Shown here: piece by piece, positions 20,349 to 33,208 of the stretch | Layout: every line of letters begins with the position of its first letter | Numbering within the stretch: the stretch's first letter is position 1 | From: Hippopus hippopus | Taxonomy: Eukaryota > Mollusca > Bivalvia > Cardiida > Cardiidae | Direction of reading: 5' to 3' | DNA: 64,000 nucleotides | Assembly: GCA_946811185.2 (NCBI GenBank) | Contig: OX328113.1 | Span: 22,791,521 to 22,855,520 of the forward strand | Notes under the pieces: model-generated | What the model saw: only the letters and a program-made list of their open reading frames with translations | What the model was told of the DNA's origin: nothing | The model's database searches: none | Translations under genes and position numbers: made by a program

Positions 20349-20570
20349 TTAACCCTTTACCACACAATCCCGACTTTCGACCACCCTGGACTTTTGAAAA
20401 AAATGTGGGAAATAGGAGAAAATGGTGTCATCCTGCATTGTCTAATTTTTTCCAGAATGTTTTATACCATTGCCAAGACAAATGTCACCGTCTGCGTTAC
20501 ATTTCATTTCTTGTCTGCAAATCTTTCAATTTGGATAAGTCTGTGATTCTGTTGTTTGGTAAAGAGTTAA
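20349..20570 (-). mobile_element. TTAA hairpin MITE, TSDs intact, hairpin decayed
   Basis: TTAACCCTTTACCACACAAT and GTTTGGTAAAGAGTTAA ends. The centre (GGAGAAAATGGTGTCATCCT) no longer pairs well. Confidence 0.65.
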
Positions 20571-20796
20571 ATTTACATAACTTTTAGTTTACAAGAAGAT
20601 TATTTACTGTTTCTTTCTGGTGTGATAATTTGTTTATGTCAACCTATAACATTGAAACAGTTGTTATGGTTTGATTTTTCGAACTGTGTCTTGAACGTGG
20701 CTTTCCTGAGCTTTGCCAGTACTAGGTAGCGGAGTATGCAGTGCCTTGCCTGAAGAAACTCCCACATCACTTGTGTTAGGTTATAAATCAACTGTT

Positions 20797-21039
20797 GTAA
20801 CTCTTTACCAGGCGTCAACATTTTACAATAGATCTAGTCCAAATTCAAAACATTGGCAGAAAACAAATTAGGGGTCTCTTTAACAATAGTATTCATCTTT
20901 GAATGGGTAGAAAACATTGTGAGAATAGAAGAAACTGTTACAACGGTTGGTTACCAGTCTCTTTTTATTTTCCAACAATGCTTCAAAAGCATTCAATGTT
21001 AGGGTCGCTAAAGTTCGGAATTGTTTGGTAAAGAGTTAA
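20797..21039 (+). mobile_element. TTAA hairpin MITE
   Basis: GTAACTCTTTACCAGGCG to GTTTGGTAAAGAGTTAA; the arms pair poorly. Confidence 0.6.
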
Positions 21040-21588
21040 ACCACGAGGAACCGGGGCTTTAATAGTATCTATCATCGATTTTCATTGCCTTTAGCAGCAA
21101 CACGTTTACACAGAAGCTTGCGGTAAAGAAAGCTCAGACACATACAAATCGCCATTACACATGGTAACACCTTTTTGCATATTTTTGTCATCGTATGTGT
21201 GCCCATGATTAAAGCATATCTTTTAAAAATATGTACAGACTTAAGTTTCCAAAGCACAGTCGTACATATTCACGGACGGATTTTACTACAGTTAAAAAGT
21301 AAATGAAATAAATAAGAAAAACCATGAAAGTTAAAATAAAGTTCCTAACAAAAGTCTCTAAGTTATAAAAGAGTGGCATACTTGGACAAGAAAAATTCCT
21401 GCATCATTCCAATACAGTCAACTACTTCAGTGGTCATCTCTATCAAGCCAGCAACTTGTATTTAGCAACCATGGAAATGTTGCCCCAAAATTTACAGATT
21501 TGAACTGTATGATGCAGTCACCTAACTTCAACGGCCATAATTTATGCTTCCCATTAGTCGCTGTTTAATTCTTTACCAAAATACAAAA

Positions 21589-21817
21589 TTAACTCTTTAC
21601 CAAAGGACATAATCCTAGACTTGTCCAAAAGGAAAGCAATTTGGCAGGCTCCAACAATAAATGTGACCCGAAAATTGAAATCTGTTTTGGGAATGGTAGA
21701 AACATTGTGAGAAAAGGAGAAATTGCTGGTTACCAAAATTTTCTCCCTTTTCCCCAATGTTTTCAAAAGTTTTCTTCTCAGGGTCGTTAAAAGTCAGAAT
21801 TGTGTGGTGAATGGTTA
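21589..21817 (+). mobile_element. TTAA hairpin MITE
   Basis: TTAACTCTTTACCAAAGGAC to GTGTGGTGAATGGTTAA. Hairpin GAGAAATTGCTGGTTACCA with a partially matching right arm. Confidence 0.65.
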
Positions 21818-21855
21818 AGACTTGTCCAAATTGAAAGCATTTACAGCCAAGAAAG

Positions 21856-22052
21856 TAACCTTTAACCACACAATCCTTACTTTTAATGAGCCTGCCAGAG
21901 ATAGCTAATGGAGAAACTGCCGGAAAATAAGAAAATACTCCTTTTCTTTCACCTTATTTTACCGATTCACAGACAAATCCCATTGTTTAGCCAATTCTGC
22001 AATTACTTTCAGTTTGGAAAAGACTAAAATGTTGCCGTCTAGTAAAGAGTTG
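21856..22052 (-). mobile_element. TTAA hairpin MITE, decayed
   Basis: AACCTTTAACCACACAATCC at the left, CGTCTAGTAAAGAGTT at the right. Confidence 0.5.
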
Positions 22053-22079
22053 CATGCTGCTAAAATGATTATATCGGTA

Positions 22080-22220
22080 TTTGTCTTTGAAAGGGTAGAA
22101 AATACTGTTGGAAAACAAGAAAATGTTAGTTACAAGCAATCTCTTTTTCCAGAAATGTTTTCAAAAAGCCTTATTTACAAAGGTCGTTAAAACACAGGAC
22201 TGCTTGGTAAAGGGTTTAAG
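22080..22220 (+). mobile_element. TTAA hairpin MITE, right half
   Basis: GTCTTTGAAAGGGTAGAAAA to GCTTGGTAAAGGGTTTAA. Confidence 0.5.
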
Positions 22221-22317
22221 CAGATGTGACTGTACTATTCCATTCTGCAGTTAAAGACAAGCCATCTCATTAATTGTGGAATAACGCCTCAGCAAATCAC
22301 ACAGCTTGTCTTTTAAT

Positions 22318-22539
22318 ATTAGCCCTTTCCAAAGAACAAATCTAAGACTTTACTAAGTTGAAATCATCTGCAAGCGACAAATCTAAAAGTACAAATGAGC
22401 TGTCATTCTTTGAGAGTAAAAAGCATTGTGAAAGGGGAGAAAACGTTAGTTTACAGCGTTTTCTCCTTTTCCAACATTGGTTTCAGGTGGCCTCTACCTC
22501 GGGGTCATCAAAACATAGGATTGTTTGGTAAAGGGTTAA
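22318..22539 (+). mobile_element. TTAA hairpin MITE
   Basis: AGCCCTTTCCAAAGAACAAA to GTTTGGTAAAGGGTTAA. Hairpin GGGGAGAAAACGTTAGTTTA with CAGCGTTTTCTCCTTTTCC. Confidence 0.65.
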
Positions 22540-23124
22540 ATGGAACTAAGAGGAAGCAATCAAAAGAACATCACATACATGAACAGACCATAGTGAAAAA
22601 ACATTTAAGGCTGTTTTGGCAAATATGTCTCACTAGATATGAAAAATGCAGATCAAAATTAAGATTTCAATACTAGCTTTAATAAGCTGATACATAAGAT
22701 CTAACGTCTTCTTATTTTGATGGTTGAGACAATAAATACAGTGCAGGTCTGATTTTTACAGAGGGAAAATTTTAAACAAAAATAATCACCTGACATAATA
22801 CATGTAAAACATAGTCCAAAGGTGAAATACCCCCCCCCAGCAAAATTTTATTTGTCATCACTGTTCATTCTATCTAATAGATATTTACTGTCATTCCTCA
22901 TTCCTTTTAACTTAGACGAGTTCAAAGTCAAAATTTCAGCAAATTCCAAAATGAGGTAAAAGTGCACAAAATATGCCCTCAATAAGCTACAAGTTAGTTA
23001 AAATATGAAAAACTACTTTCTACTCCTGTTATCATATTTCAGACACTCAAAAAGAAACAATACACTTTAGACAAATATCATGTCTGCAAATATAAACATC
23101 AATATGAAATGAATTCATTTAAAA

Positions 23125-23360
23125 GATTGATGATGAATATTTAAAAAAAAACATTTGTAATATGAATATTCAAAGAATCATTTACAATATGAATATTCAC
23201 AAGCAATCATATACATTCTTCCAAATGAATATTCAAAGTATCATTGAACATATTGACCAGCATATTCAAAGAAATCATTGACCATATTCACTTGAATATT
23301 CAAAGCAATTATTAACAGACAATTTTCATACCAATATTCAAGCAGCAATCATGTATATTA
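23125..23360. repeat. Minisatellite built on GAATATTC
   Basis: About six imperfect units of 40-50 bp, each with a TGAATATTCAAAG-like word followed by AATCATTNACNATAT. GAATATTC is a perfect 8-bp palindrome in most units. Confidence 0.7.
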
Positions 23361-24404
23361 CTTACTTAAATGAAAATTCATAACAATAAAAATATCACAG
23401 ATAGTATCACTTTATGAACAAAGATGAAAACAAAATCTAGACGATAATATAATTCTGACAAATCCCAAGCATATAAAAACACATCTTTCTTTCAAAACCA
23501 CATTATGTAATAGAATGTTTTGAAACTTTCTCATACAAAAAGATATATTTGTCTTTTTACAAATGAAGTGTACTGTGCATATCTTTTTTCTTTTCAATTT
23601 CATTAAGCACAATGTACAGTTCTATATAGTCCAAACTTGTCTGAGAGACACCTGCTTATTGTCATCGACTGTGTACAGGGACCATTTTGTATTACATTCA
23701 CCTCAATATGTTTTTAACAGTCTAGCTGCATGTACATGCCATCTGTCCTTAAAGACATTTTTCTTTACTTCTTTGAATAGTCTTTTCCAGCAAATTTGAA
23801 TAAAACTATACCAAATCATGTATTTGAATCATGTTATATTGGATAACAATACTGATATGAATAAAAATAAAACAATTCATTTGAACAGTTTGGAAAATAT
23901 TGAGGGAAAAAAGCGATAAGGCTTGAGACGAGCAATTTTTCTTTCTCCTTTGATATTTCAAAAATAATAAAAAAAAGTCCATTGCGTGAACCCAAAACCT
24001 AGCATGTATGTGGTTATTGGGCCAATAAGCTCTCAAAACAGATGTGCTTGCTTTCATTTCAAATACATTTTTCTTTATTGTTTAATCAATAACCTCAACA
24101 AGGAAATAATCCACTTGTCAAATGTGGGACTGCACCAGTGGTCAAATATGTAACAATGACATTATGAACTGCTACAACAATTAAACATTAACATTTCCAA
24201 CATTAAGACATTTACCATCATACAATGAGTACAAATTTATTTCCAATAAGTAAGTACATCTCTACACATCACTTTTGTTCTCTCATTTCTAGACAGTATC
24301 TTTTATATATCATAAATAAGAAAAGGTTAGGCACACTTTTTCTGCTTGGTGAATCCTAGTATTTCACGTTCACAACATGTATTATGAGCCATATCTGAGG
24401 AACG

Positions 24405-24610
24405 GGGGATAAGAGTAATGACCCAGGTCAACCTGCACAGTCTGACCTGTGTCGAAAAGTTTTGCTTTTGGTAAATTTTATGCAAGGATAGGTTAACCTT
24501 AGGGTTCAGCTGGTTACCAGATAATATGGAGCTTAAGGCTCCATAATTATATGACTTGCTTGGTACAAAGCATCACAGAAATATATTAAACCCTCTTTTG
24601 CCAGAGCACC
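24405..24610. mobile_element. MITE, CAGCCTGCGCAGGCTGAC family (copy 2, diverged)
   Basis: GACCCAGGTCAACCTGCACA, GTCTGACCTGTGTCGAAAAG, then GACTTGCTTGGTACAAAGCA and a right end AAACCCTCTTTTGCCAGAGC, matching the order of motifs in the other copies. Confidence 0.6.
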
Positions 24611-25370
24611 ACTCGCATATTTTTTCTCAATCTTCCATGAGTTATAGCATTCCTATCGTCATACAAATATTATGGAATGAGGTATAATGTGCTTCAGATG
24701 GTTCATTGAATGACGTAAATGTCTACAAGTGTTTCAGGAGTCTCATTTTGTTCCTATAAAAATACATATCAAGTACTAATCAAACAACCTTCTGTGAATT
24801 TGAAAATCAGAGACATAGCTGGTATTCTACATTGAATGAAATCCACTTAGTAGTGCTTACTGCAAAGTTTGAAGCCCAGCACCCATAGGTTTCTGATAGT
24901 TTTACGAGTGCAAGTTGATCATCATTACCACAAACGCGTAAACAGCTTTCATACTGACCCTTCCACCTCATACAGAAAAAAATCCCTATTCACACTTAGT
25001 TTATTGACTGAGGAGAAAAATGCATTATTTGAATTCATTAAATTATTTATTGCTAAGACCAGGTCTTCAGCGTACTCTTTGTCATCTTATTCAAGGAGTT
25101 ATAAGTTTTTTTCACACTTCATTAGAGGTTAATTTGAAAATTAACCTTTGCAATGAAAATATGAAACAAAAGGTATTTTCTGCAGGCTTTAATTACCAGA
25201 ATAAAGTTACCACCTAACCTGCTAAAAAAAAAAATAGACAGTGATCAAAATAACAAATTACTTAAATGAAAAAAGTCACTGAAAGATATCTATGATAATC
25301 ATTATTAAGTCTATCTGATTTCAAACATCTTCATTTCATCCATCTCCAATTGAAGTCTCAGTTCTCCAAC

Positions 25371-25411
25371 CTATTCCAGACTGTTCATGTGCGTTTCACT
25401 CATTTCTGTCC
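25371..25411 (-). CDS. Candidate last coding exon of an unidentified minus-strand gene
   Basis: A very strong acceptor (a run of about 20 pyrimidines ending TTTTCTCAG) precedes GGACAGAAATGAG. In one frame it reads TEMSETHMNSLE and then TAG. Beyond that stop, the same frame continues as a charged stretch (GELRLQLEMDEMKM), which is curious. No preceding exon was firmly linked, and the piece is too short to identify. It could also be a spliced 3' UTR exon. Confidence 0.3.
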
Positions 25412-28400
25412 CTGAGAAAAGGAGAAAAAAAAAAGGTGTAAGACAAACAGTCAACCATTCACAGCAAAGTTTGTGATTAAGAAATGAGGGGTTTTCCCAT
25501 ATGTTGAATCATCATTAAAATTGAAAGAATAAGACAAATAGCAGTCTCATATCATCTGTCATAAAACTCATAATGGTTGAAAAAATCAATAGAAATTTGA
25601 AAGCCAGTATTACATTTTGAACAGTTCTACTTAAGTAACTAATTGTGAAAAAATTAAAATGCAAAATACTACCTTTAATTAATTCCAATAAATGTCTTAC
25701 AGATTGTTCCAATAAATGTCTGATTAATTATATAATTTTTTCTACATGTAATGAATCTTTTTGCAAGAGTAGCTACCATCAGACTTTTAAAAAAGCAACT
25801 AAACTGCAGACTAACTTCATGCAGAATACTTATGGCCAGATTTCTCTTTCGTACAATGTTTTCCCTCTCCAAAATTCATAGCCAAACCTCAAAGCCAATC
25901 TTTTGGTAGCCAATCTATTGGAAGCCCTACATATTTACAACTATTGCAGCTAAAAAATCACCACGAGAACACCCCCTAGTGTGCATGACAAAGTGCAAAG
26001 TAAAACCCATTTTGTCCATACCTAGACTTCTGGGCTCCTCCCCCTAAAATATCATTAGCCTTTCTATATTTGCTCGAGTCCTGTCATTGATGACATTTAA
26101 TGATAAAATAGATGAAGCTCTAGTTGTAAAACAAACATTTTTATAAGACCTTACAACATGTAATACATTTAGGTAATCCAAGTTCCAAAATGATTTTAAA
26201 TAAAGTTACAAAAAATGTGTTCCAGACTTTCATTGTTATTATCATTCATATTATCTGTTCACTGAAAAAAATTGAGTGATTTTCATTTTTGAAGCAGACA
26301 ACAAACAGAAAGGCAAACAATATTTTTTTTACGAATATCTCACAAAACCTTACATTTCTGCCAGTGCATAGTCACTACATAACTTCACTTTTACCCACAA
26401 AAAAAAATTGGGACACAATTTCATACCTATTGCTAAAATAAAACCTGAATTTATCACACATGCAAAATTGCATATATACATCTGTCGATTCACAGCACTG
26501 TGTGGAAAACTACATTATACTATATATTGGTCCTTTTTTTTTTTTTAAAATTCTTTCCGGACAATTATGATTTACATATTTGACTAAATGGCTTAAATAG
26601 TGCATGCATTTATCTATAGATATTTGCTAGAGTTTTATGTATCTTTTTCTGGATCCTCTCCAATAAAAGCATTACAGAACTTTTACATGAAAAAAGATAT
26701 TGTAAATTTAACTCCGCTTTTGTCGATAACATAAAGCTTGTAAGACAGGGTAGATCCAGAATCTGACTTCAAAAATATGCAGTATGATAATGATCTACAC
26801 CAGTGTTTATAGAAATGCCACATGAGCATTGGAAAAAGATATGGTCCGCTTTAGTTGATGCTAATTTTTAAGGGAAGGAAATGCATTTCAGCTTTTGAAC
26901 AACTTGATTTAATACTGTTTTTCTAAGGGTACTTTGGATTATAAAGTTATATGCTAAAATTTGTCACAGATTGACAAAATAAAAAAAAACAACCAATAAC
27001 CTGCGTCTTTACAGATTTCCCAAAGACCAATATATTCACAAGACTAAAATCTGGCATTTCTTAAATTCTAACAATCTGGTCTTAAAGTTTAGCACAGACC
27101 ATTTGATTATAAGTTTGAAAAAGTTCTCAGGTAAAACATTCCGACCAAACCCCAGTTGAGGATTTACAAAGATTAAGTAAAGCTAGCAAGTTTTGCAAGG
27201 AACTCTGTAATTTCAATAATTTTTCAAAAGAAGATTGGTAAACACACTTTAAAAACGAGCAAGGTAAATATTCATCAACTAGCCCAAATATTGTTCTAAT
27301 TCTAAATTTCAAGACTAAAAGACTAACTGACTGGGACATTCTGTCTCAGCTTATCAGTCTGTTGGCTAGAAATTAGTATTAAATTAAGCTTGGTTGATGA
27401 ATATGGTCCGAGATAAGAAAACGTTGGTGCCATCACCTGTGCAAACTTTTCTAGAATTGCTTTAATTTTTAATTGTCTCTTAACATCTTTTTTCAACATC
27501 TTGTAATATAAACTTAGTTTTATCAATTATATGTATATGTCTTAAACATCTATCTTTGCAGAACCTTAAAAATTGATACTTTCAGATATACAGGTGAACA
27601 CTTGCCCCAACCTATGCTTTTGATAATAACCAAAGATTAATAGCACAAAAATATAATGATGTCCTTATCCATGAAAATCATTCAACCATTGCAAGACAGA
27701 TGACCATATAAATAGTATGGCAAAATTGGGCTACAAGTAACAATTCATACTGATAAACAAAGTATAAAACATGATAAAATACAAGAATGAAATCTTATGA
27801 CAAAGCTACAATTATCTGTAACACTACTGCATGTATATAACACATAAAAGGCTATTGCATGTCACTGCCTTATATAAAATGTGCTAAAACTTGGATATAT
27901 CAGTATAAACTGTAAAGTAAAAATGATAACATGCAACTTACATAAATCTCAAATTTCTACCATAGCAGTAAATGTTGAATCACTTTAATGAATGGTGTTT
28001 TGCCCCGCTTTCAACATTATTCATTCATATCACGGCATAAGCTCCCTTATTCATGTATATCCTGGGTTTCACCAGTACTAGGCTAGGGCTCTACATTACT
28101 GAAGATCAATGGCATATCAAAGTACAACCAACCTTCATTTAATGATAATCATAGTTCTACTTGGAATTAATTCCCATTTGAAAAGATATAGGCGTATCCT
28201 TTTCCGCAGTATTGACTATTATTATTTGCCATGTTGATACATGTATAGGCATACCTAGGAATATCAAATACATGTAATGAAAATAGCAAATCTATTCCAT
28301 ATACAAAGGTGCAGATATTCAGCAGAATGTAAGCCTGCAAAGGCAAAAAAAAACCCATATTTTGGATAATTCTTGTTCTTCATGGAAAACGTTTGAATTT

Positions 28401-30932
28401 ATATCACAAAACCCTCCAAAAAAAAAAAAGGAAACTTGAAATCTCATATCCATAAACCCAGTAAAAAGGTGAAGGTTCCTTACAGACAAAAGGTATGAAC
28501 AACAAAAACAAAGTGGTAATGGTATAAATTGAAGAATATGGTAAAATATACACAACAAGCAAAGTGAAATGAAGAATGATACCTACTCTCTCATTTTTAT
28601 TTCAAATCAAAATGATAATTTGATCAATTGTTTACTCTGTACCATGAGTGAGAAAATAAAAAAAAAAGAAACATGTTAGTAAAATATATCAGAATAAATG
28701 AAACTACTATGATAGAGTTGCACTAACTCTGATACTGCATGTAACAAATATAAGCTTGGATTGGATCATAATTACATAATTATGTAAAAAAAAACCCCGA
28801 TCTTTTTTAAATGATACAAAAATACTTTCTAATTAAGGCTAACAAACAAGTTTACCATAATTTTGATGATGATAGAATTGACTATTTGGTATCTAGTTGG
28901 GAGTTGTAAGTCACATAGCAAATCAAGTAGGAAAAATAAAGAAAATTTTCAACAGAGAAGGAAGGAAAAGGGAAAGAGACTCATAAACATGCTTTTTACA
29001 ATAAAATAACTAGCAACAAAGTATGACAAATCATGCAATATTCCATTTTTCCCAGATGTACATTTAATTCAACTTGAAAAAAAAAAGCGTGACATATTTC
29101 AAACTTAGGCAAGCATGATGCAATCTATTTTCTAGCACAGTATTTCAATCCTACTGCTAAATCTATGGTTATAACCTTATTGGCAAAGTTTGGAGATTTT
29201 ATTTTTTAAATGTAATAATCCAAATATTTGTTACAATAAAAAGGGATAACTGTGATTATTATACACAATAAAAATTGAATCTTACTACATACACAAGAAT
29301 GGTATAATTTGTATGTAACTAATGCTGTCATACAACTTATTAAATGATACGTAGCAGCATTGGAGGCCAATACACTAAAACACAGACTAACAGCATTTAT
29401 ACTTTCTGCTAAAATATTTTTTTTTATCATGCATGAATTTTACTTTACAATAAGCTGCTATATGACTGGATCGAAAGTATGCACAAACTTTTTGTTAGAC
29501 AATAAAGAGACCTAAGGTCATACATAAAATTTTTGATAAAGGAACATTCTTGTTGAGAGAACAAAATACAAGAAAGTTATGAAAAATGAGACAAGTTCAT
29601 GCATTCATGCTTGTCTGTACATTTTGTGGTACATGTGTAACATAAGAGAAGAAAGGAACATCCATAAATTAAAGTATACAGACAAAATCATAAAAAACTC
29701 ATTTGACATGTCTGAAAATGTTTACGAATGTTCACTATCTGTTTGCCTGCAGTTATGCGACACAACTAAGCAAATACGGCAAATACTGAAACATTTCATT
29801 GAAAAAGATAAGCATAATATTTTCTCCGACAATGTGTGGATTTTATTCTCTTTTCTTTTTATCTTATTTGAACGGGACACAATTCCCTGTTTCAGCGTTC
29901 AAATACTCGCTCAGTTTGCCCCTAAACATTAATGCCTGTTCTAAAAACCACCGCCTGCATAATTTGATGAGGCCTAGGCCACACACACAAAAAAAAAAAA
30001 TAGAAATTTAAAATGAACTATTATCAAAAATTAAAGACCTGTTCTTAAATCAAACAGGACCAATTCTAGCCGACCAGAAAATTAGTCTTGAAATCTAAAA
30101 TATTTCAAGAAAGAAAGATATATAAACAATATCTTAGCCAATAAGAATAATGACAACTGCTCCATTTTTTCAGCATTAAAACGCCGTCAATTTGAGGGGC
30201 ATAATGGGTTACAGAAAAATAAAAAAAAAAAAAATGAGTTTCTGAAACTATACCATTCTTGTGAGCACACTAAATGTGATTAATATATTTGAAGAAAAGA
30301 CTCCATTAATGATACAGCTAATACTTCGTTCTTTTTTTTCAATTCTAATATGTAACTTACATAGAAACACTTTCCTTGATTTCAATCATGCGAAACAAGA
30401 GAAAGAATTTTCATTTATCTGACACATTCAGAGATTACCTGTGATAAGACTAGACATTTTTTAATGAAATTCTAATACTTCAGTATTCCAAGAACTAAAG
30501 ATCCCCATCATCTTTATCATGTGGTATGTGTATAAAAAAAATACAAGATACTGATACCAACTTTGCAGTTGAAACCATACCAGTATAGTTAAATTAAGTC
30601 ATTTGTTTTTTCATTTATGCAGGAAAGTGTGCCGATGCTCATTATTTTGCTACAGGATTACAAGCAGTGGTTGATGTATGAACAGACAGCCATTATGCAG
30701 GATGTTTAAACAGTGATTAAAACAGAATTCAAACGTCCCAGTAGGAGTTAACTCCGATATCGGCCTTATTTTTTCTAAGATTTATGAAAATGTCACAGGT
30801 AGCAAAAATGACAAGAAAGTCACATTTCTCCAAATCAAAATAGTTTTCAAAACTGATGTTGTAAGCCTTGCATAAATACTGGCTTAACTAAAAAATTTTT
30901 GTGATAATCAATAATTTTGTACCTCAACTTAC
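25412..30932. other. AT-rich non-coding stretch, no gene recognised
   Basis: Several short open frames exist but none has motif content or matching splice phases. Few transposon copies are visible here, in contrast to the flanks, so this may be long 3' UTR or intron of a minus-strand gene. Confidence 0.3.
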
Positions 30933-30982
30933 CTTCTGAAACAAATTTCTGCAAGAAGACTTAACAAACTTTTGTTTCAAAA
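30933..30982 (-). CDS. Candidate 50-bp internal exon, unassigned
   Basis: Acceptor GCTTTTCTGTAG|TT and strong donor CAGAAG|GTAAGTTGAG enclose 50 bp with one open frame (LKQKFVKSSCRNLFQK). Good splice sites at both ends are the only support. It lies 3' of the IQ gene stop and could belong to a different minus-strand gene ending near 25.4 kb. Confidence 0.25.
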
Positions 30983-31790
30983 CTACAGAAAAGCAAATTG
31001 AGTTTACGTTTAATACATTGATATAAATGAAGACACTGTGGCAAAAGGAGAAATTATTCTTACTATAGTAGATAATGGCATAGTTATAGCAAAACTTATG
31101 TCATTACTTCCTGCAGATGACATTTATGTAACATCATAACTAGCAATTTCTTCGTTTTTCCACATGTTCTTACATGTATTCAGGTTACTAAACCTTAGTT
31201 AATATTGACAATACTTATTATAAAGGAGTTCTTTCGAAGTTGTTTGCTGAAAATTTGTTTCAGGAGGCTGTGAGCTACCTCAATGTCCTTAGTTCTAATA
31301 GTAGTTATGATAATAAAGTGTTTGAATTCTCTTCACAATAAATGCATACTAGATAACAAAGACACTGCTCATTTTGAAAAGGCCATATCCGCTGAATAAA
31401 AACTACCTGGTAATCTATTTAACATACTGCTTTACCTAAAAGAATATGTTTCATGACCAATCTGATCCTTCTAAGTTTGAAAATGAATAGCGAAAAAAAA
31501 AAAACTCAACTGTGAATGTAAAATGATGAGATGAGCTTTTTTTTTTAAGGTTATTTTAAGCCCCACTCAACAGAGTATTTATGTAGTCAGTCATATTGCT
31601 ACGACAGCCTTCTTGATCATGCCTGTCAAGGGTTTTATCAATATAACTAAACGGGGCACTACGATGCCTTGCTCAGACACAATATGGCTCAATATGATTG
31701 GTTACCAGTTATTTTAAAATCAAACACCGTAACGACACAGCAACATTTAGTAAAACGAGCATACAATGAAATTACTTATATGATCCTTAA
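30983..31790. other. Non-coding stretch, nothing recognised
   Basis: AT-rich, no repeat family or exon could be supported. Confidence 0.3.
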
Positions 31791-31792
31791 TG

Positions 31793-32921
31793 GACACAAG
31801 AGGGCCATTGGCCCTAAAGCGCTCATCTGAGTAAAGTAATATAGGATTGATAAAGCTGAAGAGATCCTGTTTGTGATGATGTAAAACAGATGCATGAAAA
31901 TGACCTACTTTTTGACCAACTTGACCTATTTTTGAAGTTGTCCAAGATATCATCAAGACAAATATTCTGACAATGTTTCGTGAGTATCAGACAGAAAATG
32001 TGGCCTCTAGACTGCAGACAAGGTTCGTCTAAAATTTGTCCCAGTGACCTACTTTTTGACCCGACATGACCAAATCTGAACTTGTCTGATATCAAGACAA
32101 ATATTGTGCCCCATTTTCATGTAAATTGGGCTGAAAATGTGGCCACTAGAGTGCACACAAGGTTTTTCTAGGATTTGTCCAAATAACCTACTTTTTGACC
32201 TGGCATGACCTAATCTTGTACTAGATTTTATCAAGACAACCATTCTGACCAAGTTTCAAGAGTATCAGGCTGAACATGTGGCTTCTAGAGTGCACATACA
32301 ACTTTTCTTAGATTTTCCAAGTGACCTACTTTTTGACACTTCGTGACCTTATTTTCAACATGTACTACATGTCAAAACAAATGGTTCATGAGTATCAGAC
32401 TAAAAATATGGTCTCTACAGTGCACATCAGATCTTTTTTAAGATTTTACCCAGTGACCTTCTTTTTTATGTTGTGACCCAATTTCAAACATGTTTGCAAT
32501 ATCATCAAGACAACCTTTCTGACTAAGTTTTGTAGGTATCAAGCCTCTACATTGCAAAGGAAGGTTTTTTTTTTTTTTTTAATTTGCCCAAGTGACCTAT
32601 TTTTTGACAAGACGTGCCCCAATTTCTTACTTGTTAGAGATATCACAGGGACAAAAATTCTGACCAAGTTTCATAAGTATCGTGACCTCCTTTTTGACCC
32701 AATGTGACCCAATTTCGAACACTTCTGAGATTTTATCAAGAAAACCATTCTGACCAAGTTTCATGAGTATCTGAGAGATAATGTGGCTTTTAGAGTGCAA
32801 ACAAGGTAATTGTTGATGACCGCATGACACACGACGGAGAACGCATAACAGACTACGCATGCCGGACACAACACAATCACAAAAACTCACCTTGAGCACT
32901 TCTTGCTCAGGTGAGCTAAAC
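31793..32921 (+). mobile_element. Tandem-core element with complementary ends, copy C (GACCTACTTTTTGACC core)
   Basis: Starts ACAAGAGGGCCATTGGCCCT with GCTCATCTGAG at 31821-31831 and ends CTCAGGTGAGC at 32906-32916 then TAAA. The core is about seven units of roughly 120-150 bp with GTGACCTACTTTTTGACC, TATCATCAAGACAA, GACCAAGTTTCATGAGTATC and GTGGCCTCTAGAGTGCACAC. A terminal hairpin (CTCACCTTGAGCACTT / TGCTCAGGTGAG) follows short ACGACGGA-type tracts. Lies just 3' of the IQ gene. Confidence 0.65.
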
Positions 32922-33208
32922 ATGTAAGATCCATAAAACAATCTACAGTCACAAATATGCAAGTGAGTTCTTAACAATTTCAAGCTTTAAACATCATTTA
33001 GGTCTTCAGAAAAGATTCAAAATGAAACATCAAAATGACAAATACATTTTGTCTTTTAGCCTATGGTGTACCAAAAAACTGAGTTGGAGCTAATAAAACT
33101 TTCACTTTTCACGGTGGATGACAAGTTCTCAACATCCAAACTTTCTAAAAATTCCCAATTCTGAAACTCAGTTATATAAAAATCCTAACATAACCATCTG
33201 ATAGAAAT

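Larger units (their letters stand above)
22560..25370. other. AT-rich non-coding stretch
   Basis: Apart from the minisatellite at 23125-23360 and the MITE at 24405-24610, no gene was recognised. If the last-exon candidate ending at 25371 is real, part of this would be its 3' UTR on the minus strand. Confidence 0.3.

Noticed and set aside
29579..29932. 117-codon plus-strand ORF at 29.6-29.9 kb
   Set aside because: Composition is that of AT-rich random sequence, no domain, no splice context, and flanked by stops on every side.
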